A DNA stretch of 64,000 bases from Mesorhizobium sp. AR02 (GCF_024746835.1 NZ_CP080531.1:4856001-4920000), one strand, 5' to 3'. Counted from the first letter of the stretch, positions 53,346 through 63,067 are shown. Notes: generated from the letters alone by a model not told the origin. Program-made: numbers and translations.

Positions 53346-54591
53346 ACGAACCGTTCTTGCCGCGGTTGCGGTGATGTCCCTGACATCGATGGCAAGCGCT
53401 GGCGAAGCCGAGCCCTATCAACTGTCACCTGGCGATACCGTCGAGATAGGAATAGCGCCGATCCCGGATCGGACGCAGCGCGCCGTGGTCCAGATGGACG
53501 GCAATATCGCCCTTCCCGCAGTCGGGATGGTCATGGTCGCAGGCTTGACGGCATCTCAACTGCAGACGCGCATGCAAGCGCTTTTGCCGACCAAGATTTT
53601 TCACGTGCGTCTGGCCGATGGACGCGAGCAGATGGTTGTCGTCAAGCCAGACGACGTGACCGCCATCATCGCCGACTATCGTCCGATCTATGTGATGGGC
53701 GACGTGCTCACCCCGGGACAACAGGCCTACCGTCCGCTCATGACCGTGCGGCAGGCGCTTGCCGTCTCCGGCGGCTTCAGCCTTTTGCGGTCACGGGCCG
53801 GCCAGACCGGGCCTGATCCGGTTGATCTCAGGCGCGACTACGAAACACTTTGGGGGGATTACACCAAAGACTATTTTCGCGCCGCCCGTATCCGCGCCGA
53901 ACTTCAGGACCAGGCGGATTTCGACAAGCAGACGCCACAGGGATCACCTCTGTCACCCAGCGTCGGAGCCGCGATCGCCCAGGCTGAAGCGGACGGGCTG
54001 AAGATTGCGCTGAGCGACTTCCAGCAGGAGCAGGCTTTTCTTGAGAAGGGCGAGAAGGACGCGGGCGATCAAATCGAGGTCTTGCAGAAGCGCGAACAGG
54101 TCGAGGCCGAGAGCGTGAAGGCGGATCAGGAAGACCTGGCGAAAGTAACCAAGGCGTTTGAGGCAGGCAATCTGACCAACAACCGGCTCGCGGATGTCAG
54201 GCGCGCCTTGCTCCTGTCTTCAAGCGGTGCGCTGCAAACCTCGGTCGAGCTCATGAGAGCGCGACGCCAGCAGGAGGACTATGTCAGGCAGCACGAACGC
54301 AACGACAATCAAAGGAGGATTGGCTTGCTGACGGATCTGAAGGACACCAACGCGCGACTGGCGGATGTCACCGCCAGACTCCATGCCGCCAGCGAGAAGC
54401 TGCAACCGACCGGAGCATCCACCCAGCCATTGCCGATTGCCGGTGAAACAATCCGGGCTCAGGTGACTATCGTGCGCAAGATTGGCGATGAGTGGCGCAA
54501 GCTATCGGCTGACGAAGATACGATTGTGATGCCGGGGGATACTGTCGAAGCCAGGTTCAGCAGTGATCTGCAAAGTGTGGCAATCCAATAG
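53332..54591 (+). CDS. Wza-like polysaccharide biosynthesis/export protein
   Basis: 419 residues. A signal peptide (residues 1-25, VLAAVAVMSLTSMASAGEA) precedes the polysaccharide-export domain YQLSPGDTVEIGIAPIPD with DGNIALPAVGMVMVAGLT. An SLBB-like segment is PIYVMGDVLTPGQQAYRPL. The C-terminal half (about 200-370) is a long coiled coil rich in Glu, Gln and Lys, unlike Escherichia coli Wza but usual for rhizobial ExoF-type proteins. There is no lipobox Cys, another ExoF-like trait. It would form the periplasmic/outer-membrane passage with the Wzc-like protein. The ATG at 53332 follows AAGGAG and overlaps the previous gene by 14 bp. Confidence 0.87.
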   Translation: MAFTKRTVLAAVAVMSLTSMASAGEAEPYQLSPGDTVEIGIAPIPDRTQRAVVQMDGNIALPAVGMVMVAGLTASQLQTRMQALLPTKIFHVRLADGREQMVVVKPDDVTAIIADYRPIYVMGDVLTPGQQAYRPLMTVRQALAVSGGFSLLRSRAGQTGPDPVDLRRDYETLWGDYTKDYFRAARIRAELQDQADFDKQTPQGSPLSPSVGAAIAQAEADGLKIALSDFQQEQAFLEKGEKDAGDQIEVLQKREQVEAESVKADQEDLAKVTKAFEAGNLTNNRLADVRRALLLSSSGALQTSVELMRARRQQEDYVRQHERNDNQRRIGLLTDLKDTNARLADVTARLHAASEKLQPTGASTQPLPIAGETIRAQVTIVRKIGDEWRKLSADEDTIVMPGDTVEARFSSDLQSVAIQ

Positions 54592-54675
54592 GCCGCGTCA
54601 GTCGCAGTCCAATAAAAATGAGTGGGAGCTTACTGTTCGATCGGGCAGTCGAGCACAACCGAACGGGAGATACAG

Positions 54676-55593
54676 GTGAGGGTCAATTCCAAGCAAGGGG
54701 TGAAGCTGGCGCCGCTGACGAACGCGGATCAAATGGCACAGTCGGCAAGTTATGCTTTCGATACGCCTTCAGCAGCGCGAATTTCGCGGGCCAGGTCCCA
54801 GACCGGTGAGTCCAGAATTTGGCAGGAGCAGACGTCCAACCAGGAGGTCCCCGCGCAGGGCGACCGAGTGTCGGACAACTACAGGACCAGCCATTGCGCG
54901 CCGGGCTACGGCGCGCATTACAACAAAACACACGAGTCCGGCTATTATGGCGCGCTTTGGGAGAAAATCGAAAAGCCCCTGATCCTGGACGTTCTTCGCC
55001 CCTTGGGCGGAGCCGGCCGAAACTGCCTCGATTTCGCATGCGGAACAGGTCGCATCGCCAACGTCGCGGCCGGGCTCTTCGGCGAGGTGGTGGGCGCCGA
55101 CATTTCCAGACCCATGCTCGACTGCGCGCAAGTTCCGCCCAATGTGAGACTGCGTCACATCGATATGACGAGGGAGCCTCTCGGCGAGACCTTCGACGTC
55201 GTAACGGCATTTCGCTTCTTCCTGAACGCAGAGGATCAACTGAAGTGGGATGCGCTGAAGGCGATAAATGAGCATCTGAAAGACGGCGGGCGGCTTGTGT
55301 GCAATGTTCACATGAATGCAACGTCACCCATCGGCCTGGTTTCACGGCTGCTCAATCGGTTATCTGGACGCACAATTCGCCACACGCTAAGCGCAGCGAA
55401 GTTCAAGGCGCTCCTGACCGCGTCGGGGTTCCTTGTCGAGGAGATGATACCTTACGGCTATCTGCCCCGGCCGGGAAACCTGTTGCCAGGGGTCTGTGAA
55501 GCGTTGATGGAGCCCTTCGAGAAGGCATCCAGAACTCTTCGCGCTCCTGGACAACTGGCACAACATTTCCTGGTTATTGCGAAGAAGCGCTAA
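54676..55593 (+). CDS. Class I SAM-dependent methyltransferase
   Basis: About 305 residues. A variable N-terminal region (1-90) precedes the SAM domain. Motif I is NCLDFACGTGRIANVAAGLF near residue 120, followed by VGADISRPMLDCA and the acidic TFDVVTAFRFFLNAED. The C-terminal part (LLPGVCEALMEPFEKASR) is family specific. It probably methylates a sugar, lipid-linked or terminal residue of the polysaccharide, since it ends the second export operon, 84 bp after the Wza-like gene. The GTG at 54676 is chosen because GGGAG lies 6 bases upstream; a GTG at 54622 would extend it by 18 residues. A hairpin follows the stop codon. Confidence 0.8.
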   Translation: MRVNSKQGVKLAPLTNADQMAQSASYAFDTPSAARISRARSQTGESRIWQEQTSNQEVPAQGDRVSDNYRTSHCAPGYGAHYNKTHESGYYGALWEKIEKPLILDVLRPLGGAGRNCLDFACGTGRIANVAAGLFGEVVGADISRPMLDCAQVPPNVRLRHIDMTREPLGETFDVVTAFRFFLNAEDQLKWDALKAINEHLKDGGRLVCNVHMNATSPIGLVSRLLNRLSGRTIRHTLSAAKFKALLTASGFLVEEMIPYGYLPRPGNLLPGVCEALMEPFEKASRTLRAPGQLAQHFLVIAKKR

Positions 55594-55946
55594 AAACGAC
55601 ATCGCACACGCAAATGGCTCCGTGAAAACGGCTGGGGAGCCGTTGGTCTGAGGGGCGAATCACCTCCCGAAAGGAAGGCACGGTGTCGCTCCCATTGCCT
55701 GGAACGCGGCCCTCAACAGCCACCAATGCACCCTAAAACGGCAGTTTTCCCCTGATTTAATGCGCCAGTTCGGGCTTTCTCGGGCTGGTGCCACGATTTT
55801 GCTACATTTGAAAGAAAGGCCACGTACGTTAGTGGGGCGTAATATTATAAGGCAAAGAGGGATACGCTCCTGAAAACCAAAAATTTGTCCATGGCCGGCA
55901 GAGACGACGGGCCGGTCCGTCGATTTCTTGCGAGAGGTCGCAAGCC
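55594..55946. other. Intergenic region before the type I secretion genes
   Basis: About 350 bp. Apart from the hairpin at 55627 it shows an AT-rich stretch near 55840-55850 (TAATATTATAAGG) that could belong to the promoter of the ABC transporter gene. No gene is seen. Confidence 0.45.
55627..55644 (+). terminator. Hairpin after the methyltransferase gene
   Basis: AACGGCT, four G bases, then AGCCGTT form a perfect stem 34 bp past the stop codon. It likely ends the second polysaccharide operon, though the following T-run is weak. Confidence 0.5.
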
Positions 55947-57701
55947 ATGAGCTCCGGCGGGAAACGCTCGCCCGATCTGCGTGGCGCCATGCTTGACGTC
56001 GCACACGCGCTGGTAGGCGTTGGTGTGTTCTCGGCGGTCATCAACATTCTCGCCCTGACCGGCTCCGTTTATATGCTGCAAATCTACGATCGCGTTCTGC
56101 CTTCACAGAGCGTTCCGACACTTGTCGGATTTACGATCGGAATGCTGGGCCTTTACGCGGTTTATGGGCTGCTGGATTTCGTGCGGCTTCGGCTCCTGGT
56201 TCGAATCGGCAATCGTCTCCATAGGAATCTGCAGCAAAAGGTCTTCGGCCTCTCACTGTCCTTGCCGCTCATCGGCGGGCAGGATGCGAACCGGATACAG
56301 CCGCTGCGTGATCTCGATCAGTTGCGCGGCTTCCTTTCAGGGTTGGGGCCGACCGTCATCTTCGACGCGCCGTGGATACCGTTTTATCTGCTGATCATTT
56401 ACTTCCTGCATCCGGCGCTCGGTCTGCTGGCGACAAGCGGTGCGATAATTGTCGTGCTGCTTACGGTGATCGCGGAAGTGCTTGGTCGCTCATCTGCGGC
56501 GCGCGCGTCCGAGACAATGGTGTCGCAACGCAATCTTGCAGATTCCGGCCGCCGCAACGCGGAGGTTGTGCGCGCGATGGGCCTTTCCGGGCGGCTTGCC
56601 CGCCGCTGGAGTGAGATCAATCAGGCATATCTCGCGCACCAGGAGCGGCTTTCCGACATTGTCGGTGCCACCGGCGCACTGTCGAGGGCGCTGCGGATGG
56701 CCTTGCAGTCCTGCGTTCTGGGGCTGGGCGCCTATCTCGTGATCGGAGGCGAAGCGTCGCCAGGTGTAATCATAGCATCCTCCATATTGCTGGGCCGCTC
56801 GCTGGCTCCGGTTGATGCCGCGCTTGCAAACTGGCGAGGGTTCGCGGCGTTCCGGCAAAGCTATTCCCAACTGGCGACGGTGCTGGCCGCCTTCGGTGGC
56901 CATGAAGAACTCATGGAGTTGCCGCGCCCGCAGGCGATGCTTGCGGTCGAGGAACTGACGATAGCTCCGCCAGGCGAGCAAAAACCGACCGTGGCCAATG
57001 TCAGCTTCAGCCTGTCCGGGGGCACGGGAATGGCCATTGTCGGCCCGAGCGGATCCGGGAAAACGACACTTGTGCGCGCACTGGTGGGAGTGTGGCAGCC
57101 GCTTCGCGGAACGGTAAGGCTGGACGAAGCCTCGCTCGACCAATGGGGCCAGGAACAGCTTGGCGCTCATATCGGCTACCTGCCGCAGGACGTCGAACTG
57201 TTTGATGGAACGGTTGCCGACAACATTTCGCGATTTGGCGGCAAGGGCGACGCCAAAGGCGTGCTGGCAGCCGCCAAGGCAGCGGGCGTCGACAAGATGA
57301 TCATGCGATTGCCAAATGGTTTTCAAACACGCGTAGGCGAGGGAGGGGCAGCCCTTTCGGCCGGACAGCGGCAACTCGTTGGGCTTGCCAGGGCACTTTA
57401 TGGCGACCCGTTTCTTGTCGTCCTCGACGAGCCGAATTCAAACCTGGACGTCGATGGCGATACCGCCCTGGCCGGCGCGATCCTGGGGGTGCGCCGACGT
57501 GGAGGCATCGTCATCGTTGTTGCGCACCGTCCTTCCGCCCTCACCAATATCGACAAGGTACTCGTAATGTCGAATGGGACGCTTCACTCCTTTGGCTCGC
57601 GCGAGGAGGTCCTGGCTAACGTTATCCGGCCCTTCCCTTCGCCTGCTGAACGGCCGGCGGCGGTTGTCCCGATGCAGAAAGGGGTGAGCGGTCATGCATG
57701 A
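55947..57701 (+). CDS. Type I secretion ABC transporter (PrtD/PrsD-like)
   Basis: 584 residues. An N-terminal exporter domain of six membrane helices (VFSAVINILALTGSVYMLQI; YDRVLPSQSVPTLVGF is typical of PrtD proteins) is followed by an ATPase with Walker A VGPSGSGKTTLV near 370, signature LSAGQRQLVGLARALYG near 475 and Walker B FLVVLDEPNSNLD. It drives one-step secretion of proteins carrying C-terminal signals. In Rhizobium the PrsDE pair exports glycanases and adhesins and lies near EPS genes. The RTX glycosidase-like protein at 27.6-29.1 kb is a candidate substrate. The ATG at 55947 follows GAGAGG. It overlaps the HlyD-type gene by 4 bp. Confidence 0.92.
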   Translation: MSSGGKRSPDLRGAMLDVAHALVGVGVFSAVINILALTGSVYMLQIYDRVLPSQSVPTLVGFTIGMLGLYAVYGLLDFVRLRLLVRIGNRLHRNLQQKVFGLSLSLPLIGGQDANRIQPLRDLDQLRGFLSGLGPTVIFDAPWIPFYLLIIYFLHPALGLLATSGAIIVVLLTVIAEVLGRSSAARASETMVSQRNLADSGRRNAEVVRAMGLSGRLARRWSEINQAYLAHQERLSDIVGATGALSRALRMALQSCVLGLGAYLVIGGEASPGVIIASSILLGRSLAPVDAALANWRGFAAFRQSYSQLATVLAAFGGHEELMELPRPQAMLAVEELTIAPPGEQKPTVANVSFSLSGGTGMAIVGPSGSGKTTLVRALVGVWQPLRGTVRLDEASLDQWGQEQLGAHIGYLPQDVELFDGTVADNISRFGGKGDAKGVLAAAKAAGVDKMIMRLPNGFQTRVGEGGAALSAGQRQLVGLARALYGDPFLVVLDEPNSNLDVDGDTALAGAILGVRRRGGIVIVVAHRPSALTNIDKVLVMSNGTLHSFGSREEVLANVIRPFPSPAERPAAVVPMQKGVSGHA

Positions 57702-59071
57702 GGTGCTGTTTCTTGTCTGACGCGACGATGGTTTCATATGCTCCGATAGACAATGGGAGCCGAAGGGCCGAGGCGAATTCGGCCGATGCGCGGGATGATA
57801 TCAGGGCCAACCTGATCCTGGGCGCGGCGGTCACGGTTATGTTGATTGCCGGCGGCGGGCTTTGGCTCGGTTTGACCAAGATCGCCGGCGCGGTGATTGC
57901 GCCTGCGACCGTGGTGGTCGAAAGCAACATCAAGAAAGTCCAGCATCTGACCGGCGGTACGATCGGGGGCATCTTCGCGCAAGATGGGGATCATGTGCGG
58001 GCTGGCGAGGTGGTGGCGAGGCTGGACGACACGCTGACGCGGGCCAACCTGCAAATAATCAGCGAGGATCTTGATCGCACAACCGTTCGTCTTGCGCGGC
58101 TGGAGGCCGAGCGGCAAGGTCTGCCGGAAATACAGCTTCCGTCCAGCCTTCAAACGCGGATGGGTGACCCGGAACTGGCTGCGCTGGTGAGTGGGGAGCG
58201 CACCCTCTTCGAAAGCCGCGCAACGGCGTTGACGGGGCAGAAGGCACAGTTGCAAAGCCGCTCAAAGCAACTCGAACGCCAGATCGATGGCCTTAAGGCG
58301 CAGCAGGCCGCGGAAGACCATTCCGTGGTCCTGCTGGACGCAGATCTTGCCGATATCCAGGCGCTTTTTACCAAAAAATTGGTGTCCAAAGAGAGACTGA
58401 GCAACATCAGATTGGACGCCACCCGGGCGCACGGAGAATCAGGACGCCTCGCGGCCGCGGTTGCTGAGGCCCAGGCCCGAGTTAGCGAGACTGAATTGCA
58501 AATTCTTCAGCTCGATGAACAAAGGCGCAGTGAAGTAACGAGCGAACTTCGTGAAACGGAAGCCAAGCAGACCGAACTCAGCGAGCGCAAGGTTGTGGCG
58601 CAAGACGAATTGACCAAAACCAACATCCGCGCTTCGCAATCGGGAACGGTGCAGGAATCCTCTATCCACACAATCGGCGGCGTGATCGCTCCCGGGGAGG
58701 TGATTATGATGATCGTCCCCGACGCCGACAATCTCGTCGTCGACGCGCTGATTCCCCCATCGCGCATAGATGACGTTCGTCCAGGTCAGCGGGTCTCGAT
58801 CCGGTTCCCGGCTTTCGATGCCGGCACCACGCCTGCTTGCCAGGGATCGGTCAAGCGCATCTCGGCGGATCTGATTAAGGATCAACAAAAACAGCTTTCG
58901 TATTTCTCGGCGCGTATCGATGTCGAAAACAAGGCAACCTGCCTGACCGACGCCAAGGTGCTCAAACCGGGTATGCCGGCTGAGGTTCACATAAGCACCG
59001 ACGAACGCAGCGTCTGGTCTTATCTGCTGAAGCCTCTCACGGATCAGATGTCCAGGGCTTTCCGCCAATGA
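57698..59071 (+). CDS. HlyD-family type I secretion membrane-fusion protein (PrsE-like)
   Basis: 457 residues with one membrane helix (LGAAVTVMLIAGGGLWLGL, about 42-60). The periplasmic lipoyl half-motif VQHLTGGTIGGIFAQDGDHV and VRAGEVVARLDDT follows, then a coiled-coil hairpin (about 120-310). A second lipoyl half is TKTNIRASQSGTVQESSIHT-like (TNIRASQSGTVQES), and IGGVIAPGEVIMMIVPDADN is typical of the PrtE/HlyD group. It bridges the ABC transporter and an outer-membrane TolC-type channel, which is not in the window. The ATG at 57698 overlaps the ABC gene stop (ATGA); an ATG at 57728 is an alternative. It converges on the coiled-coil gene. Confidence 0.9.
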   Translation: MRCCFLSDATMVSYAPIDNGSRRAEANSADARDDIRANLILGAAVTVMLIAGGGLWLGLTKIAGAVIAPATVVVESNIKKVQHLTGGTIGGIFAQDGDHVRAGEVVARLDDTLTRANLQIISEDLDRTTVRLARLEAERQGLPEIQLPSSLQTRMGDPELAALVSGERTLFESRATALTGQKAQLQSRSKQLERQIDGLKAQQAAEDHSVVLLDADLADIQALFTKKLVSKERLSNIRLDATRAHGESGRLAAAVAEAQARVSETELQILQLDEQRRSEVTSELRETEAKQTELSERKVVAQDELTKTNIRASQSGTVQESSIHTIGGVIAPGEVIMMIVPDADNLVVDALIPPSRIDDVRPGQRVSIRFPAFDAGTTPACQGSVKRISADLIKDQQKQLSYFSARIDVENKATCLTDAKVLKPGMPAEVHISTDERSVWSYLLKPLTDQMSRAFRQ

Positions 59072-59119
59072 CATGACGAACTGTTGGACGCGAGCCGCAA
59101 ATACGATCAGCTCTTCCTC

Positions 59120-60574
59120 CTACGACGCGGTGAGCGCCCTCCGGCGAACGCGGCGAGCGGTACGCACCGTTCGCTCCGCCGTCACTGGAACCTTGGCCAC
59201 ATCGTTCTTATGCGGCGCGGCGTTCGTGGTGCTATGGAGCCTCTCATAGGGCAGTAATTCCCTGATCCGGGCGTTGACCAATGCAATTTCGGCCCGCAGG
59301 TCTTCGCATTCCTGCCGTCTGATATCGAGTTGTATCTGATCGGACGCCTGCTGCAGCGAAAGCTGTGAAAAATTGGCGGTTACCTTCGAAAGGTTCAGCT
59401 TGTCGGTTTCGGCTTCCTTGGTGAGGGCAGCCAACCTTTCATCCGCCACCTGCTTTTCCGCCACGGCGTCGCTCCATTGAAGCCTGAGCCTGTCGATCTC
59501 AGCCGAGGCTTCGTTATTTGTGCTTGATGTGAGCTCAAGTCGCGAGTGGAGGCTCTGAACTTCGGAACGCAATCCCCGAATCTCGGCCCGGCAGCGTTCG
59601 AGCTCGGCATCCTTGTCCGCCTGCATGATCCTGGCGGTTTCCGTCACATCCGACAGTTTCGCCTGAGTGACCTCGAGCGAGTGGTGGAGCCGTGTCGCTT
59701 CCTTTTCGCTCTTGCCGAGCGCACCCAGTATTTCAGAATTTTTCGCAGCTTCGGTGGCATGGATCGAGGAGAAGGCGTCCAGCCTGTGCCGCGCCTCGTC
59801 CTCCCGCTTCAGCGCCTTTTCCAGGTCGATCGACAGGCTGACATTCTTTTCACGCAGCAGTTTGTTCTCGCGCGCGCGTCTGTCGGCCTCGACGGTTGCG
59901 GCGGCAAGCGTGTTTGTCAGGTCTCCGAATTCCGCCTCGTTCTTTGCGTTGGTGTTCGCCGCTTCAACCAGTTCCAGCCTTGCCGCGGCCAATGCGCCAC
60001 GAAGCGCTTCGCTGTCCTGAACCAGGCTTGCCTCGCGCTGCTGCAAAGCCTCAACCATGTTTTCACGCTCATGCTGCCGTCGGTTCAGATCATTGAGCTT
60101 GTCCGACAAGCTCCTTTGATCCGCGGTCAGGTTTTGATTCGCCAGCTCCAGTTCGTTGGCGCGGAGAATGTCGGCGTGAAGGATGTGAAAGAATTCGAAG
60201 GTCAGTTGATGTGTGCTTTTGATCTCGGACAGTTTCGCGTTGATCTCCTCGAAATGGAGCTTCGCATCGCGAAACAGCCCATCAAAGGAACTCAAGGCAG
60301 CCATACGGCTCTGCGTATGAGTGGTCAGCCGTCGCGCGGGTTCCGGAGTGCCAGCATCATCTGTGCCAGCGTCGTCTTCGCCTGGCGCGCTGTCGTCCTG
60401 CTCGTTGTCGTCCTCTGGCATGGGCGGCTCGTCCGCGACATCGTCCCTTGCCAGCGCTGACAGGTCATCCAAACCGAGGCACTCGTCGACGGCGTCAGCC
60501 AAGTCAGCTTCGAGATTCTCGAATGACTTCTCCACATTATTGTCGGCACGTCTGATCAGATCTCTGAACTTCAT
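59120..60574 (-). CDS. Long coiled-coil protein of unknown function
   Basis: 484 residues, almost wholly helical from about 100 to 440 with heptad patterns, such as LNDLNRRQHERENMVEALQQ and VTQAKLSDVTETARIMQADK. The N-terminus is acidic (LADAVDECLGLDDLSALARD and a stretch rich in Asp and Glu with PEDDNEQDDSAPGEDDAG). The C-terminus is strongly basic (ERTVRTARRVRRRALTAS). No signal peptide or membrane helix is seen, so it is cytosolic. Charged poles plus a coiled coil suggest a scaffold or filament-forming protein. It lies on the opposite strand to the secretion genes, 48 bp away. No family is recognised; a role in envelope or polysaccharide organisation is only a guess. Confidence 0.7.
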   Translation of the reverse strand: MKFRDLIRRADNNVEKSFENLEADLADAVDECLGLDDLSALARDDVADEPPMPEDDNEQDDSAPGEDDAGTDDAGTPEPARRLTTHTQSRMAALSSFDGLFRDAKLHFEEINAKLSEIKSTHQLTFEFFHILHADILRANELELANQNLTADQRSLSDKLNDLNRRQHERENMVEALQQREASLVQDSEALRGALAAARLELVEAANTNAKNEAEFGDLTNTLAAATVEADRRARENKLLREKNVSLSIDLEKALKREDEARHRLDAFSSIHATEAAKNSEILGALGKSEKEATRLHHSLEVTQAKLSDVTETARIMQADKDAELERCRAEIRGLRSEVQSLHSRLELTSSTNNEASAEIDRLRLQWSDAVAEKQVADERLAALTKEAETDKLNLSKVTANFSQLSLQQASDQIQLDIRRQECEDLRAEIALVNARIRELLPYERLHSTTNAAPHKNDVAKVPVTAERTVRTARRVRRRALTAS

Positions 60575-61207
60575 GCCCTACATCCCCCTTCCGCATTCCT
60601 GAACCCAGCAAGGCGCGGACTGAGCTTCCTTTTTTATCGAGAGGTCGGTTCCGCGTCTTCGTGCAATCAAACGATACCAGGTGCCAGCGATTCAGCGCCT
60701 TGACGGCAACGGGCCGTCCAGAATTGTTGGCGACAGCCTTAAGGTTTGGCGGTTGCCGATAACCTACACCCACCTTTTGTAACCTATGCCAGGATGGCTT
60801 TTGCGCCGATGGCCCTTCTTGTGTTCGTCCTGACGTCATTTGTGCGTAGACCCCAGCGCCGCTCGCCTGTCGGCACGCGAGGCAGCCCGGAGCGCTTTCG
60901 CGTTTGAGCCCCCAGGGTAGATCAAGCGGCCCGACAGCCTCTAGTAGGGGGGCATCAGGCGGCCGGGCCTAACCGGCTGTTGGGTGTGTTTTGGTTTGCC
61001 GGCTGACTCAACATGCGCCTTGGCCGACGGACGCGCATCATTCGAACGAACTGTTCGTCGGGCGGGCCTCACTCGGTCAATCACGCAAGCTCCGCCACCC
61101 GGACCTGTGCCCTCTTGGATCACTTCGGAAGCACGATGGTTCTGGTCGTGATTAAGGCCGTAGGCTCCTTCGAATGAACGATCAGCCCGTAATCAAGGAG
61201 GGATATT
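60575..61207. other. Intergenic region upstream of glmS
   Basis: About 630 bp between the coiled-coil gene and glmS. It has a small perfect dyad, ACGAAC-T-GTTCGT (61046-61058), and a repeated motif AACCTA (60762-60790 region). No open frame is convincing. The promoter of glmS and any leader should lie here. Confidence 0.45.
61197..61202 (+). promoter_or_regulatory. Strong Shine-Dalgarno sequence pointing at an upstream GTG
   Basis: AGGAGG lies 5 bases before a GTG at 61208 that is in frame with glmS, 12 codons upstream of the MCGIVG start. The ATG at 61244 has only a G-run before it. So either a leader peptide is made or the amino acids are removed. Confidence 0.5.
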
Positions 61208-61243
61208 GTGGGCCGGAACTCTGCAGATTATGGGGGCAAAGCC

Positions 61244-63067
61244 ATGTGCGGTATCGTGGGAATCGTCGGCCATTCGCAGGTTGCGCCGCTCATTGTCGCC
61301 ACGTTGAAGCGGCTCGAATATCGCGGCTATGACTCGGCCGGCGTCGCCACCATCGAGAAGGGTCAACTCGCCCGCCGGCGCGCCGAAGGCAAGCTGATCA
61401 ACCTCGAGCGCCGGCTCAGGGACGAGCCGCTCGACGGCACGATCGGCATCGGCCACACGCGCTGGGCGACGCATGGCGTGCCCAACGAGATCAATGCGCA
61501 TCCGCATTTTTCCGACGGTGTCGCCATCGTCCACAACGGCATCATCGAGAATTTTTCCGAGCTGCGCGACGAGTTGATCCGTGACGGTTATGCCTTCTCG
61601 TCGCAGACCGACACCGAGGTTGTCGCCCATCTGGTGGCGCACGAACTCGCCAAGGGGCTGAAGCCGGTCGAGGCCGCGCACCAGGCGCTGAAGCGGCTGG
61701 AAGGTGCCTTTGCGCTGGCCATCATGTTCAAGGGCGACGAGGACCTGATCGTCGGCGCCCGCAACGGCCCGCCACTGGCCGTCGGCCATGGCGATGGCGA
61801 GATGTTCTTGGGCTCCGATGCCATCGCGCTCGCGCCGTTCACCAATTCCATCACCTATCTCGAAGATGGCGACTGGGCTGTGGTGCGCCGCGACAGCGTC
61901 GCCATCTTCGACATCGACGGCAAAAAGGTCGAGCGCAAGCGGCAGCAGTCGCTATCGACCAGTTTCATGGTCGACAAGGGCAACCGGCGCCATTTCATGG
62001 AGAAGGAAATCCATGAGCAGCCCGAAGTGATCTCGCACACGCTGGCGCATTATGTGGATTTCGTCTCCGGCGTCTCGAAGCCGCTCGATCTGCCATTCGA
62101 TTTCGCCAAGATCGGCCGGCTGGCGATCTCGGCCTGCGGCACTGCCTATCTCGCCGGCCTGATCGGCAAATACTGGTTCGAGCGCTATGCGCGGCTGCCG
62201 GTCGACATCGATGTCGCCTCGGAATTCCGCTATCGCGAGATGCCGCTGTCGGCCAACGATGCCGCTTTCTTCATCTCGCAGTCGGGCGAGACCGCCGACA
62301 CGCTGGCTTCGCTGCGCTACTGCCGCAAGGCCGGCATGAAGATCGGCGCCGTCGTCAATGTGCGGGAATCGACCATGGCGCGCGAATCCGACGTCGTGCT
62401 GCCGACGCTGGCCGGGCCGGAGATCGGCGTCGCCTCGACCAAGGCTTTTACCTGCCAGCTGTCCGTCCTTGCGTCTCTCGCCGTGCGCGCCGGCGTGGCA
62501 CGCGGCACGATCTCGAGAGAGCAGGAAAAGACCCTGGTGCGCGCGCTTTCGGAAGCGCCGCGCTATGCCAACCAGGTGCTCAAGCTCGAAGAGCAGATCG
62601 AACGCATCGCGCGCGAACTGTCGCGCTACAAGGACGTGCTCTATCTCGGCCGCGACACCAATTTCCCGCTGGCCATGGAAGGCGCGCTGAAGCTCAAGGA
62701 AATCTCCTATATCCACGCCGAAGGCTATGCGGCGGGCGAGTTGAAGCATGGGCCGATCGCGCTGATCGACGAGAACATGCCGGTCATCGTCATCGCCCCG
62801 CATGACCGGATTTTCGAGAAAACCGTGTCGAACATGCAAGAAGTGGCGGCGCGTGGCGGCAAGATCATCCTGATCACCGACAGCAAGGGCGCAGCGCACT
62901 CAAGCGTGAAGACGATGGAGACGATCATCCTGCCGGACGTGCCGGAAATCATCTCGCCGATCATCTATGCGCTGCCGATCCAGATGCTGGCCTATTTCGC
63001 CGCCGTGTTCATGGGCACCGACGTCGACCAGCCGCGCAATCTGGCGAAATCGGTGACGGTGGAGTGA
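61244..63067 (+). CDS. glmS: Glutamine-fructose-6-phosphate aminotransferase (isomerising)
   Basis: 607 residues, the standard GlmS length. The glutaminase domain begins MCGIVGIVGHSQVAPLIV with nucleophile Cys2 and contains IGHTRWATHGVPNEINAHPH. Two SIS isomerase domains follow (ISACGTAYLAGLIGKYWFER; FFISQSGETADTLASLRYC). The enzyme converts fructose-6-phosphate and glutamine to glucosamine-6-phosphate, the first step to UDP-GlcNAc, feeding peptidoglycan, LPS and the amino-sugar polysaccharide made by the genes upstream. The ATG at 61244 places Cys directly after Met, as required; an in-frame GTG at 61208 has the stronger ribosome site. Rhizobia may carry a second copy (nodM), which this could be only if nod genes were near; none is seen. 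Confidence 0.95.
   Translation: MCGIVGIVGHSQVAPLIVATLKRLEYRGYDSAGVATIEKGQLARRRAEGKLINLERRLRDEPLDGTIGIGHTRWATHGVPNEINAHPHFSDGVAIVHNGIIENFSELRDELIRDGYAFSSQTDTEVVAHLVAHELAKGLKPVEAAHQALKRLEGAFALAIMFKGDEDLIVGARNGPPLAVGHGDGEMFLGSDAIALAPFTNSITYLEDGDWAVVRRDSVAIFDIDGKKVERKRQQSLSTSFMVDKGNRRHFMEKEIHEQPEVISHTLAHYVDFVSGVSKPLDLPFDFAKIGRLAISACGTAYLAGLIGKYWFERYARLPVDIDVASEFRYREMPLSANDAAFFISQSGETADTLASLRYCRKAGMKIGAVVNVRESTMARESDVVLPTLAGPEIGVASTKAFTCQLSVLASLAVRAGVARGTISREQEKTLVRALSEAPRYANQVLKLEEQIERIARELSRYKDVLYLGRDTNFPLAMEGALKLKEISYIHAEGYAAGELKHGPIALIDENMPVIVIAPHDRIFEKTVSNMQEVAARGGKIILITDSKGAAHSSVKTMETIILPDVPEIISPIIYALPIQMLAYFAAVFMGTDVDQPRNLAKSVTVE

Noticed and set aside
55785..55815. Sigma-54-like promoter (GGTGCCACGATTTTGC)
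   Set aside because: The distance between the GG and GC elements is 12 bases, not the required 10.
61208..63067. nodM copy of glmS in a symbiosis region
   Set aside because: No nod box or nod gene was recognised nearby; the gene is a standard GlmS.
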